Part shown: piece after piece, positions 10,405 to 23,500 of the stretch
Numbering within the stretch: the stretch's first letter is position 1
How the letters are laid out: every line of letters starts with the position of its first letter
DNA from: Branchiostoma floridae
Lineage: Eukaryota; Chordata; Leptocardii; Amphioxiformes; Branchiostomatidae
Direction of reading: 5' to 3'
Assembly: GCF_000003815.2 (NCBI RefSeq)
Contig: NC_049983.1
Span: 19,701,528 to 19,765,527 of the forward strand
DNA length: 64,000 nt
Made by a program: the position numbers and the translations under genes
Notes under the pieces: model-generated
Seen by the model: only the letters and a program-made list of their open reading frames with translations
Database searches by the model: none
Told to the model about the DNA's origin: nothing

Positions 10405-13400
10405 CTCGGAACGACGTTATTTTCTGCCTACGTCTTCACGACTACTGCCAACACATACCTGCGACCCGGGGCGCCGACTCAAACTCGAACCATATAAAGT
10501 TGTATCTGTCCAATTAGCACCACACCAGCGCGCTGTTTAACGTTACCATGCGATCGGAAGCACGGAAATACACACTGTAACGATCTGTAATAGGCGTGAA
10601 GACGTATTTTTAGATCAAAGTTTGCGCACTGAGTCCACAACAATATGACGACCCTGCGTTGTGCAAACACAACTGTGCCTGTCATGCAGTGTGAATGACT
10701 CAAAGGCCATCAAGTACGAGACAGTGTAGACAAGTTAGGAAGAGGATGAGGCACAGTGATTTTTGTCAGTCTATTGTGGATAGAAAGAATCATTGGTATA
10801 CTCAGCTGTTCTATTGTTGGTATAGGCATATCACAGGACGTGACTCATACATCCCCCATATCTGTGAACTGAAAAACCTCTCATGAAACAAATGACGGTT
10901 CATTTCTGATGATAATTGACATCGGAATTTTAAAGATTTTATAGCCTTTTTCCGTACACAATATAAAGCGTGTACCATAAAAAAGGTACGGAAATAGAGC
11001 ATAAATCTTAATTGTAGTCTGTCAATAGTCAGAGTAGTCTGTCAATGAGAGATTACCCACTCACTGACCAACATACATGTCTGATGATATCGCGCGAAAG
11101 ACACCGTTTTTGCTCAAGGAAAAGGTGGATAAACTGGGCAGTACAGTTTGAACTCATCCTGACAGGTGACGCTACTACACCGCGGAAGAACACGATCTTT
11201 GTTTCCTGAAGTGTACAATCTCCACGGTTGTGCCATACTTTAGGTTTGTAAGTCCCTTCAAGTTCAATAACTGCCATAAAGTGCGAAAGATGTACGGCAA
11301 ACATCTCAACCGACAAATGCTGGTAAGGAATGACTTCTTTGGTAGATTGATACAGGAAGGTACTGACTTGGATCGTTGAAGACTGGCTCTGCATGATCAA
11401 TGAAATGACAACATCCCGCCAACGTACAAAAACTGTTGGTTTTACTGGGAGTGCTGTGTTGCTGTAGCTGACACATAGTGATGATATTTCTCACCAATAC
11501 ACTCACTGTGACTGAGCGCCTCTTACCACCACCAGCCTTTCTGGGCTTAATTTTAAATGCACATGTAGCACGGTATTGCTCATGTTAATAGCCTGTTCTT
11601 TCACCTGGCTTGCTATCATGCACAAGCAGGGAGGACAGGTACATGGAAAATATAACGTTATGAAATATTCTTGATCCATAAAGAATAAAGTCTGGGCTTG
11701 TGTAGGGCTCCATAAAGCTACAGGTTGCAGTGAGCAGGATGTTCACTAGGGGTCGTTACACTTCACCACGGTCAGGCTCTGTCAGAAAGGTCTCTTACGG
11801 AAAACATACACGGGAGGAGAGCACACCCTACGCAGGTTTAAGAACCCACCACAGCATTAGAAAAAGAGTAGGGGCATGCCCCGGTGTGCTATGGAGCAAA
11901 TCCTTCTGTCAGGGGTTGGTGACTCACTTCAGATCACCTGAATGGAGGCCTGGCGAACCCCCGTCTCGTATCAGCCATACAATAAGGTGATTTACATCCT
12001 TCACCCGGACGAGAAACCAGGCGCATCCCCGTCTTGTATCAGCCAAAGAAAGGATATGTCACCCCACAAGGGGTGGCATAATCCCGACGGTACGGTATGA
12101 CCCCTCACGTCGACTGCCGACGCTCCCTATCTACCTATTGACTGGGGTTTACCAATATTGATGAGTAATTTACGATTTGAAATTTACCATTTTACCGGAC
12201 AGCCATGTTATGTACTCAAAACAATTCTAGACAAAGAAAAAGATCAGATTGATCCATCAATGTGTCTGTTACACTTCTACTCTACCAGACCATTATAACC
12301 CCGACGGTGCGGTATAACCCCGTAAGTCGACTACTGACGCTCCATACCTGCAAATGTACCTATTGAGCATGTACCTGTTTCCATCACTCATGTTCCCACA
12401 CCTTTGTACATGAATAGATTCTTTATTTCGTTGTTCTTGACATTTGGTTGACTTGGAGTTACAATGTACAGTTAAATGTCGACCATTCCTGTTGTACCAA
12501 TAGTACCATAACAGCTCTAATTCTTCTGTACCTTTGGGCATTCATTGGAGAATTCTGAGGCTGTACAAATTGATCGGCTTCTTGGAACATTTCTTGTAAT
12601 AAAATTAGAGTGCAAAGGCTAAAAATAAAAATAAAAGTACAACTTTGGTACACATTATCAAACTTGTGTAACCTAATACATAAATATAACAATAGAAATG
12701 GAATGTATAGTAAAGTAAAGGCAATTGATATCCCTGAGTTACCTAAAGACAACTTGAATTGAAGTACCAGTACTTTGTACTTGCTTTACAGAATCAAATG
12801 CCCATGATGTGTCCCTATATGTAGTATCTATTATATGAAGGGTATTAAGTTGCCTCTCTTAAGGCTTGTATTATCAGTCTTATAAAAATCTAAAAACTTA
12901 AGTACAGGGCAAATTCTGTTGATTGTAGTGCACATGATATATTATAAATTTGTCTTACAAAGATCACGATCTGTACAATTTGTCAATCTTATGAGTCTAC
13001 TAGCAACAAGCTTTTTACATTGGAAGGATTCTAGTCTAAAATAAAAAGAAAATACTTCCTAAAATAAGGAACTGTGCACATTTTACTGGCTGACAGTGTC
13101 ATAATACAATATCACAGGTTTATGATTTAGTATTCACCTCCTGACTGATTTCGTCTTTAGCCTTGTACATTAAAAAAGCATGATTTTGTAGCACAATTCT
13201 TCAGGGTAACAGTCTCCCCAAGAAGGTACAATCAGGCTCAGCCCCTATGGTGTTGCCAAAATATTTTCATCTAAGCCATGAATGCTTTTATTTGGTCTGT
13301 TTACCCATAAGCATTTTTGTACCATGTTGTGTCAATACAGAAGTCCAAGCAGCAAGAGATTGACCTTGTCAATTGGGATATATGTACATTAATATACATC

Positions 13401-13898
13401 AATAAAAATGCCCCACCCCTTAGGCCTTGCCAAAAAATTGACTACTTTTAATTGATGGTCATGTTCAAACCCTGGTGAGTGGTCATGATCTGAAAACATC
13501 TGTCAACTGATTGTCACGATTAGGTACACTTTGACACAGTTTTGCTTGAAATTTCTTCATCATATGAAGCTCACATACAAAATGTACTGTACAAGTCATA
13601 AGCACCACACAGTACAGGTACCCATACTACAGTCTGTCCTCAATAAAAAATGTTATGATTAAACATGGCACATACCTTAATCTCCTTTCCTTTCCTTTAT
13701 CTAACAAACTTCTTACAAAACACATTTTGTCCATAGAAGTGGTGGTGTTGGCAAATTCTAATCTTTCCAGCCACAATAACTCATCCTTTACACAGCGTGG
13801 CACATTTCAAGCCCTTTACCCTGCATATTCACATGGCTTTATATCATACGGACATTTATATGTGTAGAGCCAACCAGAACATTGCCAGTGTAGATCCC
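10405..13898. other. Intergenic region between CTTNBP2 3' end and CEMIP 5' end
   Basis: Holds the unidentified CEMIP promoter at its left side and probably the CTTNBP2 3' UTR at its right side. Apart from a direct repeat pair at 12079-12366 I see no gene. Candidate minus-strand poly(A) signals (TTTATT on the plus strand) occur near 12420 and 13287, but none can be chosen from sequence alone. Confidence 0.5.
12079..12366. repeat. Direct repeat pair, about 215 bp apart
   Basis: 12079-12142 and 12293-12366 share ATAA.CCCGACGGT.CGGTAT and GTCGACT.C.GACGCTCC with substitutions. A shorter repeat, CCCCGTCT.GTATCAGCCA, occurs twice just upstream (about 11960 and 12025). Origin unknown. Confidence 0.6.
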
Positions 13899-13902
13899 TT
13901 AA

Positions 13903-14282
13903 AGGAGCCCTAAGCAGTTTTTGCCTGTTTTAAGTGGAAATATTTCGGATAACATAATCTGTGTGATATTGACATCTACTGCATTAAATTTGCACATTTA
14001 CATCGTTATTTCATACTTTGAGTGGTTAAAAACTTCATGCGCCCGGAACTTGCCGAACATTGTCGACGGAAAACAGTTACTGGCTGGATAAGGGCCTAAT
14101 TTTGGGGGGGTATAATAATTAGGGAATCCTCGCGCGGCTTGTTTTTGCACCGTTTTTAACCACTCAAAGTATGAAATAACGATGTAAATGTGCAAATATA
14201 ATGCAGTAGATGTCAATATCACACAGATTACGTTATCCAAAATATTTCCACTTAAAACAGGCAAAAACTGCTTAGGGCTCCT
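13903..14282. mobile_element. Palindromic MITE with TTAA target-site duplication (piggyBac-type)
   Basis: TTAA at 13899-13902 and 14283-14286 flank a 380-bp element whose ends AGGAGCCCTAAGCAG and CTGCTTAGGGCTCCT begin inverted repeats of about 135 bp. The central loop is about 105 bp. TTAA duplication is typical of piggyBac-superfamily insertions; superfamily assignment is an inference because no transposase is present. It lies just downstream of the CTTNBP2 stop, probably in its 3' UTR. Confidence 0.88.
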
Positions 14283-14398
14283 TTAACTCTTACCAAGCAC
14301 AAGCCACATGATAACAGTTGGTCCCTTTTGTCCTGCCTACCACGACCAGTATTTTGTAATGATTGTCTGGGATACAATAAAAAATCATTTTTCTCTCT

Positions 14399-14540
14399 CT
14401 ACTGAAGATCCTGTCGAAGACTCCATACTTCATCTCCTACAGCGCCCTCTGACTGATCAGTCTTCAACTGCAGGGGCTCCTTGTCGACACTCACATCTTT
14501 GTCTTTAGTTTCTGGATTGTCTTCTTCTTCTGAGGAATCC
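14399..14540 (-). CDS. CTTNBP2: CTTNBP2 exon 23: C-terminus and stop
   Basis: Acceptor TTTTTTCAG joins exon 22 in phase 2 and encodes DSSEEEDNPETKDKDVSVDK, EPLQLKTDQ and ...EVWSLRQDLQ, ending with TAG at 14401-14399. Acidic tail. Confidence 0.85.
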
Positions 14541-17500
14541 CTGAAAAAATCATAAGAATACCTAATATGAATACAAATATACTTGGGAGTTAATGACCTA
14601 CCCTGTGTATGTGGTGTCTACAGTGACACACACTATGTAATGCCTGGCAAGAGACCTACTAAATAACCACTAAATGAACCATCAAGTCAGTGAACTATGA
14701 CCATACTGCATCTACAAGAGTGTAGTTGAATCCAAACAACCTAGAACCTTGTGTCCTAACAGCATGTAGGCTTTTGCATGCCTCAACGCTTTTGATCATA
14801 CACACGTTACTTACACTAGCTCTCGCTATCTCTCTTTGACATTCATTCAAAAAAATTTCACACCCTTTTGACTTTTCTATTGAGCGGTTGAGTTTTTGTG
14901 AGCTTCTGGCTTGGGTTTTTGGGGCCCTCCCCTCTTGATGGTTCCACATTCTGTAAGAGATGGAAGAATGGTCAGGTTAATGTCTGTTAAGTTTCTAAAA
15001 TGGTATCAAGCTTGTCAACAATAAATAATATTTGGATAGATTATCTATGCCAAGATGGAGTTCTATCTTGGCATAGATGCTTCAGGTGATGGATCTCCAG
15101 TACAACAACAAGTAGTTTAAATTTTAAGATTACAAATACAGTAAATTTTAAAAATCTCTCTACCACAAATCCATAATGCCAGTTATATGAGTTTCCAATG
15201 TATTACTATTTAGCTGCAGAATTATCTAAAGTGAGAAATTAAAAAGCCACGAAAACTCCTACAGAAAATGAAAACCACTTCTGAAGTTAAGGTCTCCTAT
15301 TAACCATGCCTACCTTGAGTGCATGTTAAAGATGTGGTCATGCAGTTCAATGACAGTGTTTAAGTTAGACTCTGACTTGCTGGTCTGCATCTTAAGCAGC
15401 ATCTTCAAGACGTCACCGTCCATGGCGGACGCTCCGAGATACGCCAGGTTACTCAGGCCTGCCGAGCGGAGGTCTGGGGAGCTGGGATGGATAGACACAG
15501 GGACTGTCAAACAATCAATCAATTGACCAATCCATTGGTTGATCTATCAATCAATTACACTCTGTCACAGATAGATAAGATGTGGCTACTATAAACTGCA
15601 GAATTACAAAAATTTAAACATAACAAATACAAGAACATGACTTTGTCTGTCCATCACAATGACCAGTTCAACCAATGATTACATGGCAATTACCAGTTTG
15701 ACCAATGAGAGATTGGCTGCATGTCTGAGAAATATTTGCATTTTTGGTGTCTCATTTTACATTTCTATGCTTAAACAGAGGGGGAGGGCCATTGCTGCTA
15801 AGCAAACATAAAAATTGGTATTAATTAGTGTTATTAAACTTGCAATACTATCATGGGCATATTGTAGTTGAAAGTTGCAAGTGGAATTCACAGAGATCAC
15901 AGCCCTGCTTCTATACTGCATTTTCAGAGTACATTTGTGTCCGTACCTGGCATGGTGACTGGCATGGAGGTTTTCAATGACTCTTCTGGCTAGTTCTGAG
16001 GTGGGTCTCTTCTTGGAAGGGGAACCAGTCAATGTACTGCTGGGGGGTCCAGTGGGGCTGAGGGGGCTTTCTGGGCTATCCACACCTAGGCGAATGACAG
16101 TGATAGTAACATTATCTACATGTATGTGATAACACCCATCACAAATTGAACTGAAGATTCTATTCAACAGCTCTTAAATATTTTGTTTCAATATATGGGC
16201 ACAATAGGATTCAATTTCAATACAGAAATTCACAATACAGAGAAAGGAATATGCAACAGAAACACTGCTGTCAACATTTATAATCAAATCATTATGCAAA
16301 ATTAAGAAAAGCACAATTAATCCCATACATCTATAAACTAATTTCAAGGCTATCTATATTTTTACTATATATTCTTACTTTCCCATGGAGTCTGTGGCAA
16401 AAGGAGTGCAGTCTGTCTACAACTGACTGCAGTGTGGCAGATATTCACTAGGGGGCACTATTTGCACCAAACTGATGATGCTGTTTTCATACCTGAGTCT
16501 CCTTCTGCAGCAGTGCTGTCGGAGTCCTGACCGTCACTGTCGTTAGCAGACGCGCTTTTCTTCCAGGCTGACCGTGTGCGCTTGGCTCTTGCCGCTGAGC
16601 GTTTTGCGGTGTTCAGCAGGCTGACCATTCCCTCGTAACCTCCACGGAAACTGGACAGATAACGTTCTGCTTCTACGGAAGGGATGCAAGCAATTTAGTT
16701 GGTCAATCATAGAAAATACTGAATCAAAAAGGTATTATCACGACCTAGAAATTTGAAAAGCAACAGGTGAAAATCATATATATGTGAAGCTTTCAATAAA
16801 ATGGTGTCCCTACTCAGTAATTAAAACTTCAAAAGAAAAGGAAATCACTTAAAAGTTACCTGATCTTTAAAATTATACAACTTTACCGTAAGCTTGCTTG
16901 AAAGTACTAGTAATTTTTATCACTTGGATTCCAGTATACCATTCAAACCAAAAGTACAGTAAGAAAATGACTTCTATACATATATGCTTATTGATTGTAT
17001 TATGGTAAATGATGAACTTTTTGAGGTGATCTATTGTTTCTATGGTAACCTCCTACCACGGATTTAAAAACCTTATTCAGTCTTCTACTCACCTACCCCC
17101 ATGTCTCAACTGCGAACAAAAACTTTCTACCTATCCCGATTTAAATCCCCGCAAACTTATAGGCATTTACAGTACCTTGGCCAGACAGTGGACAACCAGG
17201 GATGACAGCTCTTTGCAGCAGGACGGACAGCGCAGTGCTGGCCAGTTTCTGCTGGTTCTGAGACGACAACCCCCTCAACATGGCATCTTCCACTCCCGGG
17301 GCTATGGCATGGTTCCAGGACAGACTCAACCATCTGTAGGGGGTGGGTGGAGTTAATTTTTATTTCTGAGTTAAGCCAAGAAGCTTAAGATGCCCATTCA
17401 ATTATACAAAAACCATTGCCAATACATTTTGTGTAAAATGCCTATCCAAAGAAGACAAGAAAGCCTACCTGAGAATGGCCTTGACTTTGGTAGCCTCGAT

Positions 17501-20500
17501 GGGACAGGTGAAGAAGTGTCTCGGCCCCAGGACCAAGTCAGGAAGACCCAGTTTGGCCAGACAGGCGTTCAGTCTCTGCCACACTGCAGCAACCCACTCC
17601 ACTGCCTTGTACACCTAAACATGGGGGGTAGGAAGGGTTGAAGGTTGATGCATTTATTTTTGTGTACAGCTCGAGGGTCTTAAAGATCACATTTAACAAA
17701 AAGAGTAGGGATTCATCCCAGTGTGAGTGGATTAATCCTTATAGTCTGGTCTTACACAGCTTATAGCTACTTTTTAAAAACTAGTGTGTTAAGCCTTAAG
17801 GCAGTTTACTGGTTATGTATTCACAAACGATTGTATGTTGCATTTAACTTGAAGGAAGTTAATAACACTGTTTTTAAAGAGAACCATTAGGCCATGCAGT
17901 TTGTGTCTTCTGTAATAAATCTGTATTCAGCTATTCCAAGACAGATAATCTGCTTAGTAACATGTGGTATTGATGCAGAGTTTTGTAATACTTTTGTAAA
18001 ATTTACTTCACTAATCCTTAAGAAGATCTTAACCACAAGTACCTGGTCGTCCGTACTGGGCAGCTGACCACCGTGAGCACTGATGAGTCTCCTGCGCAGG
18101 TGGCGCTGCAGCAGCCCCTTGACCGGCTCACTGTCACACTTCAGGTGGACCCAGCGGAAACGTTGCTGGACTGACAGGTCCAGGCCGGGGGAGCGAGACT
18201 TGTCCATGGTGCCGATGATGTAACAGTCTTCAGACAGGTAGTACGCACTGCTGCTGCCATCTTCATCTGTAGGACCCTCCTCATCTACGAATAGCAAAGA
18301 CAGCAAGGAAATCAGTTTTAAGCTCAAAGACTAAAGTACTGGTAAGTTGAAAAATCTACAATTCAGTATGTAGATCTGGCATTACAAGTCACTAGCAAGT
18401 TATGAGTCATCATCATCATCATTAGTCCTGTAGCTAGTCAGCCATTGGGGCAGGAAAACATTCAACTAAGGTCCTCTACCTCCTTAGTATCAATAGTTTA
18501 TAAGTTTATAATGAATAAGTTCACAAACTTACATTTTATGAATACTGTTTGTATAACTCTAAATGGACAAGTCTCAGAACTAAACATAATTTCATTTGTG
18601 TACAAAGATGTTTCCTGAATTTTCACAACCCCTGTGAGATCCATTCTAAGACCTACCAATCTTCATGCTGATTGGATGCTGTGGACCACGATACTCCAGC
18701 GCGTACAGCAGCTCCCCCAGTACCTCGGACAGTGACACCCGCCCCAGGTCATCCAGGATCAGGATGGGCGCTTTCTGCACCCCCTCAGCTGTGCTGGCAG
18801 GTGTGGAGGGTAGCAGGAATCCTGTGGAGAGGACACAGTTTTTTTAATGTTTTTCATCAACTACTGTTAACCAATTTAAGTTTGTAGCTCTTATATTTCA
18901 CGGTACAGTGAAATAGAGTTTTGGGTTGAGATAATAGAAGTAACAGAATGGAAGACAGAACATATATGTTTGTACTGTGATGTGTCATATGTGAAAACAG
19001 GACACTTACAAACGCTGCAAAAATGTCAAAATCTACAGCATGTAGTATACTAAGCAATACGTATCATGAAAAACATGACTATTATAGTAATAACTTACAG
19101 GAAAAGACAAAAATGGGATTCACCTAAACTAGCAAAAGTAAAAGCACTAGATGGTTCCAACCTCTAAGATCTTTCTTGGATTTAAAATGTAATCAGTCTG
19201 AAATCTTGGAGGTTATGTTTAGGAGAAGCCTTAGGGGCCATATTGTGACAGTACATTAAGCCCTACCTTTAGACCTGAGCAGCTGTAGTAAGTCCTTGTG
19301 TGTGTACTTGGGGTTGAGTGCCACATGAGAGATGTCTGCCTGGAACCCGCTCTGCAGCTGCTTGTTCCTGATGCACTCTGCAAGCTTCCTCACGATGAAG
19401 GTCTTACCCGTACCAGGGGGCCCGTAAAACACCACACTTTTGTACTGCTCTATCTGTGTATAACACATGGGATACAGTAACAAAAATGATGTATTTTCTG
19501 TAGTACATATCAAGATGGAAGAGCTTGGTAACAGAACATGAAGGTCTATTTGATCAAGGCAAAAATACTGTGAGGGGAATACACAAACTTACACAGAATT
19601 AATTACACACAAGGAGAAAGTGCCTTTCTTAAAGATGGTCAAAGAATTTGGAGACAGACTCGAAACAAGATTTCCCAGGACACTATACAGACATATTCAC
19701 ACATACCAGTCTGAGATAGTTCTGTAGAGTCTGGACTGGGATCATGGACTCGTAGGATAACTTGTCCACACAATCTTCATCTGGCCCTACACGGAGAGGA
19801 AAAAAGGAAACAAAACATGTAACTACATGTACCGTATATTCTCGAATAAAGTACGCACTTTTTTAACTTTTCAAAATTGAAAAGGTGCTACAAGTTGTTG
19901 CCAAAGTTGGGGTGCGTACTTTATTTGAGGTTACTGCACAGATAAATGGTAAGAAAAGCCTAAAATAAAGCAAGGTGGAGCTACACTTCTAGTAATGTTT
20001 CAAAACATACACATTGTTGTTGTCTTGAAGTTGTCTAAACATGAAACAAAGAAATTGTCTTAACATGATTTACATATTAACAGTTCTATTTGCATACAAT
20101 CCTTTTGAGTTAGTGACTTTGACTTGTACAACTGGTTTTGCCTGATTTCTTCTACCAGTTCTCAGTGATTTTTATAATTTGCAGCAGGCAATTCACAAGT
20201 TTATAGAGACAATGACAGTGTAAACCCAGGTTATTTTAATATGCAAAATGACCTGGGGAAAACATCATAAATTTGAATTTATTTAATTAAAGGTCTGTTA
20301 AAAACTGGTGGAGAAGGGGTGCGTACTTTATTTGAGTTTTTCCATTTTACCTTTCAGTCCCAAAGATCTGTCTAAGACTTGTCCAAAATCAGGGGTGCGT
20401 ACTTTAATTGGGGTGCGTACTTTATTCGAGAATATACGGTACATGTATTCATGATGCACTGTTCATGATTTCAATGGTTGTAGAATATAAATAAAGGCAC

Positions 20501-23500
20501 ATGTACATATATGTGCTATGTATAAAAGAGCATTTGCGGATGTTAGAAATCGATAGTGATTTCAACAGAATGTAGTTAAAGCAACCCTGTGCACTTACCC
20601 TTCAGTCTGATGGCAAGATGCTTCTTGGCAGTGAAGAAGTCATAAGGAGTGGTGTCAAATACTGTGGCAGGGCTCCAGGAGATGGTTCCTATGGATGGAT
20701 ATAAGAAGTGTGATGTTTTTGTGGGTGTAGTTTTCCTTCTCTTCATTTCACTTGCACAGGTCTTTTTAGCACAGTACATTGAAACAAACAGGAGGCCCAA
20801 ACAGAATTATCAATTCAGAAGATTTTTTACAACTCTTACCATATGTGTAAGACCTGATACTGTTGGCAGTGAGGCCTAGCTCGGACACATGTCCATCTGC
20901 AGAGATGTCTGTGTCCACTTCCTCAAGCTCTGTCAGGAGCTCTGATGCCACACTCAGCTTCTGAAAAGGAGAATAGACATAGATTTTTTGAATAAGGTTC
21001 AATTTGGTCGATATGGCGCAATCAGCTCTTTTCTCTTCACATTCACATACATAGTCATACTCTTATCGAGTTGCAGCATTAACAAAGTTCCACTTCCAGT
21101 ATGATCCATTATTCTCTTCATAAGTTGGTTTGCTGCAAGGCCAAAAGTTAATGAAAATGATAAGGCCAAAAGTTAGTGGGAAGTAAAAGTTAAACTATGC
21201 CAGGAGATGGCAGAGAGTATTGGTTTTGAAGGCTTGTTGATTCTATTTTTCTATTGTATCTAGGGGACTTTGACACTTCCATCCAAGAAATTGTTCCTTA
21301 TACATGTATTTTGAAATGGTTCTATTCTAATTTTGAGGTGGAAGTCACAAGACCCAAAGCAGTTGATATTCATGAGTACATACCCTGGAGTTCTGCACTA
21401 GGACGGCCCCAACATCTGCATCAAACTGGCTCCAGTCTGTCCCACGTTCCAGAGTCAGACTCCCCAGCACGTACAGGTCCTCCTCTTTAACAGAAGGAGT
21501 GGGCGTGGTCCTTCCTGTTACCATGGTTTCACTGCTGGTGTCTATCACAACTGAGACTTTCCTCTTTCCTGTAAGACACAGGTGATAGTGGTATAAAAAC
21601 ACAACATTGAAAGAGTGCAACTTTTTCATACATTGAAATGATAACTATACAGATTCTCAAGTCATAACCATTCAGTACAATGTTAGAAACTATGGTCTTT
21701 TCTTGTAAATAGGATGCTCAAGATCCAGAATACTGTGAATTTGCTTATTTATGCAAGGATGTAATCTCATGGAAGAAGGGAAAAGGAGGTTTTTGTGGTG
21801 TTCACGTTTAAAACAAGTCTCTAGTATAGTGCAGTAGTAAGAGATTGCACGGTGTCAAGAATTTGTGATCGAGATGCCATTGCGAAAATGTTGGAAACAT
21901 TTCAAGGTTTACAGTAACAATACTATCATCACCCTTTCCAATATCTTTCACAAGTCTCCTGCATTTCTCTATAACTATAAAACCACTGCTATCATTTTTT
22001 TAAAGACATATAAGAACATCTCCCGTACTATCTTCCTTACCGGTAATATCTTCCACCAGTCCCCTGCAGTCTCTAAGATTATAAAACCACTGCAAATATT
22101 TAAAGATATCTAAGATCAACTCCCTTACTGATATCTTCCACCAGTCCCCTGCAGTCTCTATAACTATAAAACCATTGCAAACATTGTAAGATACATAGGA
22201 ACCTGTTTGATACTTTCCACCAAACATTTTCAGATACATGTATCTAAGACCATCTCCCTTACCGATATCCTCCACCAGCCCCCTGCAGTCCCCCACAGCC
22301 ACGTCCTGCACCAGGCGGTCCCACTTGTCCCTGATGGTCAGGTCCAGCTCAGGGTGGCCACACAGCAGCTCCAGGCACTCCTGCAGGGGAACAGGCAATA
22401 TGACAACTGTGCACAGATCAGACCTGACTGTCCATCACAATACACTTTTTAATGCGGTGGACATGATAGACTGAAACTGAGGCCAATGGGGCAAACCAAA
22501 GACTGTCCATTATAATCAGCAGTTCAACCAATGATGGCACAGCAATTAGGAAATCGATCAACAAGAGAATAGTGAGTGAGTGAGTGAAGAGAATGGCTGC
22601 ATGTCCGTCAAATAGGCCACGTTTTGGATCTACCATGGCCGTGAGAAAGGTGTATCAGCCAAAGAGAGAGAGGCTGCATGTCTGTCAAGTTTTTTTTTTT
22701 TTAATTTTATTTACTTAGAGGTCACCGCAAAACAAGGCTCGTGGAGCCACTCAAGCGTTTTGGGTTACATTACTGAATTGTGAAGAGAGATGTTTGTTTA
22801 CCCTTAATTTAAACAGTTTCAGGCTGTACCCTGTGGGGAAGCAAGTCCGTGGAAGCTTATTCCATAGCAGTGTTGTTCTAGGAAAAAAGCTCTGAGCGTG
22901 GAACTTCCTCCTGTTAGGTGGATTGTGGAGGAAAAAAGGATGATTTGTTTCCGTGGAAGTGGCTAAACGGGTTCTTGCTGTGAAGGTTCGTATTGAAGGC
23001 ACAAGTGAATGAAGTTCTGCCGAGCATTTACCATGGAAGTACCGATAGAAAAGTGCTAGGCTAGCTACATCACGCCTTTGGGCCAATGGTTGTAGTGTGG
23101 CGAATAAGTCGCTGCCAACAATGTTCCTTAACCGTTTTTGTACTCTATTGAGGCAGGTCAGGGAGTTCTGGGAGGCTCCAGCCCAAATGTGACAACAATA
23201 TTCCATTTTGGGCCTTATCTGACTCTTATAAAGATAAAGAATAGCAGAGGGGGTAAGATATTTTCTGGTTCGGTACAAAGAGCCCACCATTTTCCCAGCT
23301 TCCTTGGCAACGGATTGGATGTAACAATTCCACTTAAGATCAGGTTATAAGTATTTGCATTTTCATCTTTTTTCCCCTTACTTCACACTGTTGTATTAGG
23401 TATATTAGCCTAATGGAACTATAGTTATTTGTCATACTTTGTAACTTGTTGAAAATTGTTCTGCACTTAAGTTATTATTTTCGTTTTTGCATTCTTACAT

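Noticed and set aside
14815-14950. Longer version of the candidate CTTNBP2 cassette exon using donor GTAAGT at 14814
   Set aside because: It leaves phase 0, and exon 23 read in that phase meets a stop after 11 codons; the 14864 donor keeps frame.
21254-21490. 78-residue plus-strand frame
   Set aside because: Antisense to CTTNBP2 exon 11 and flanking intron.
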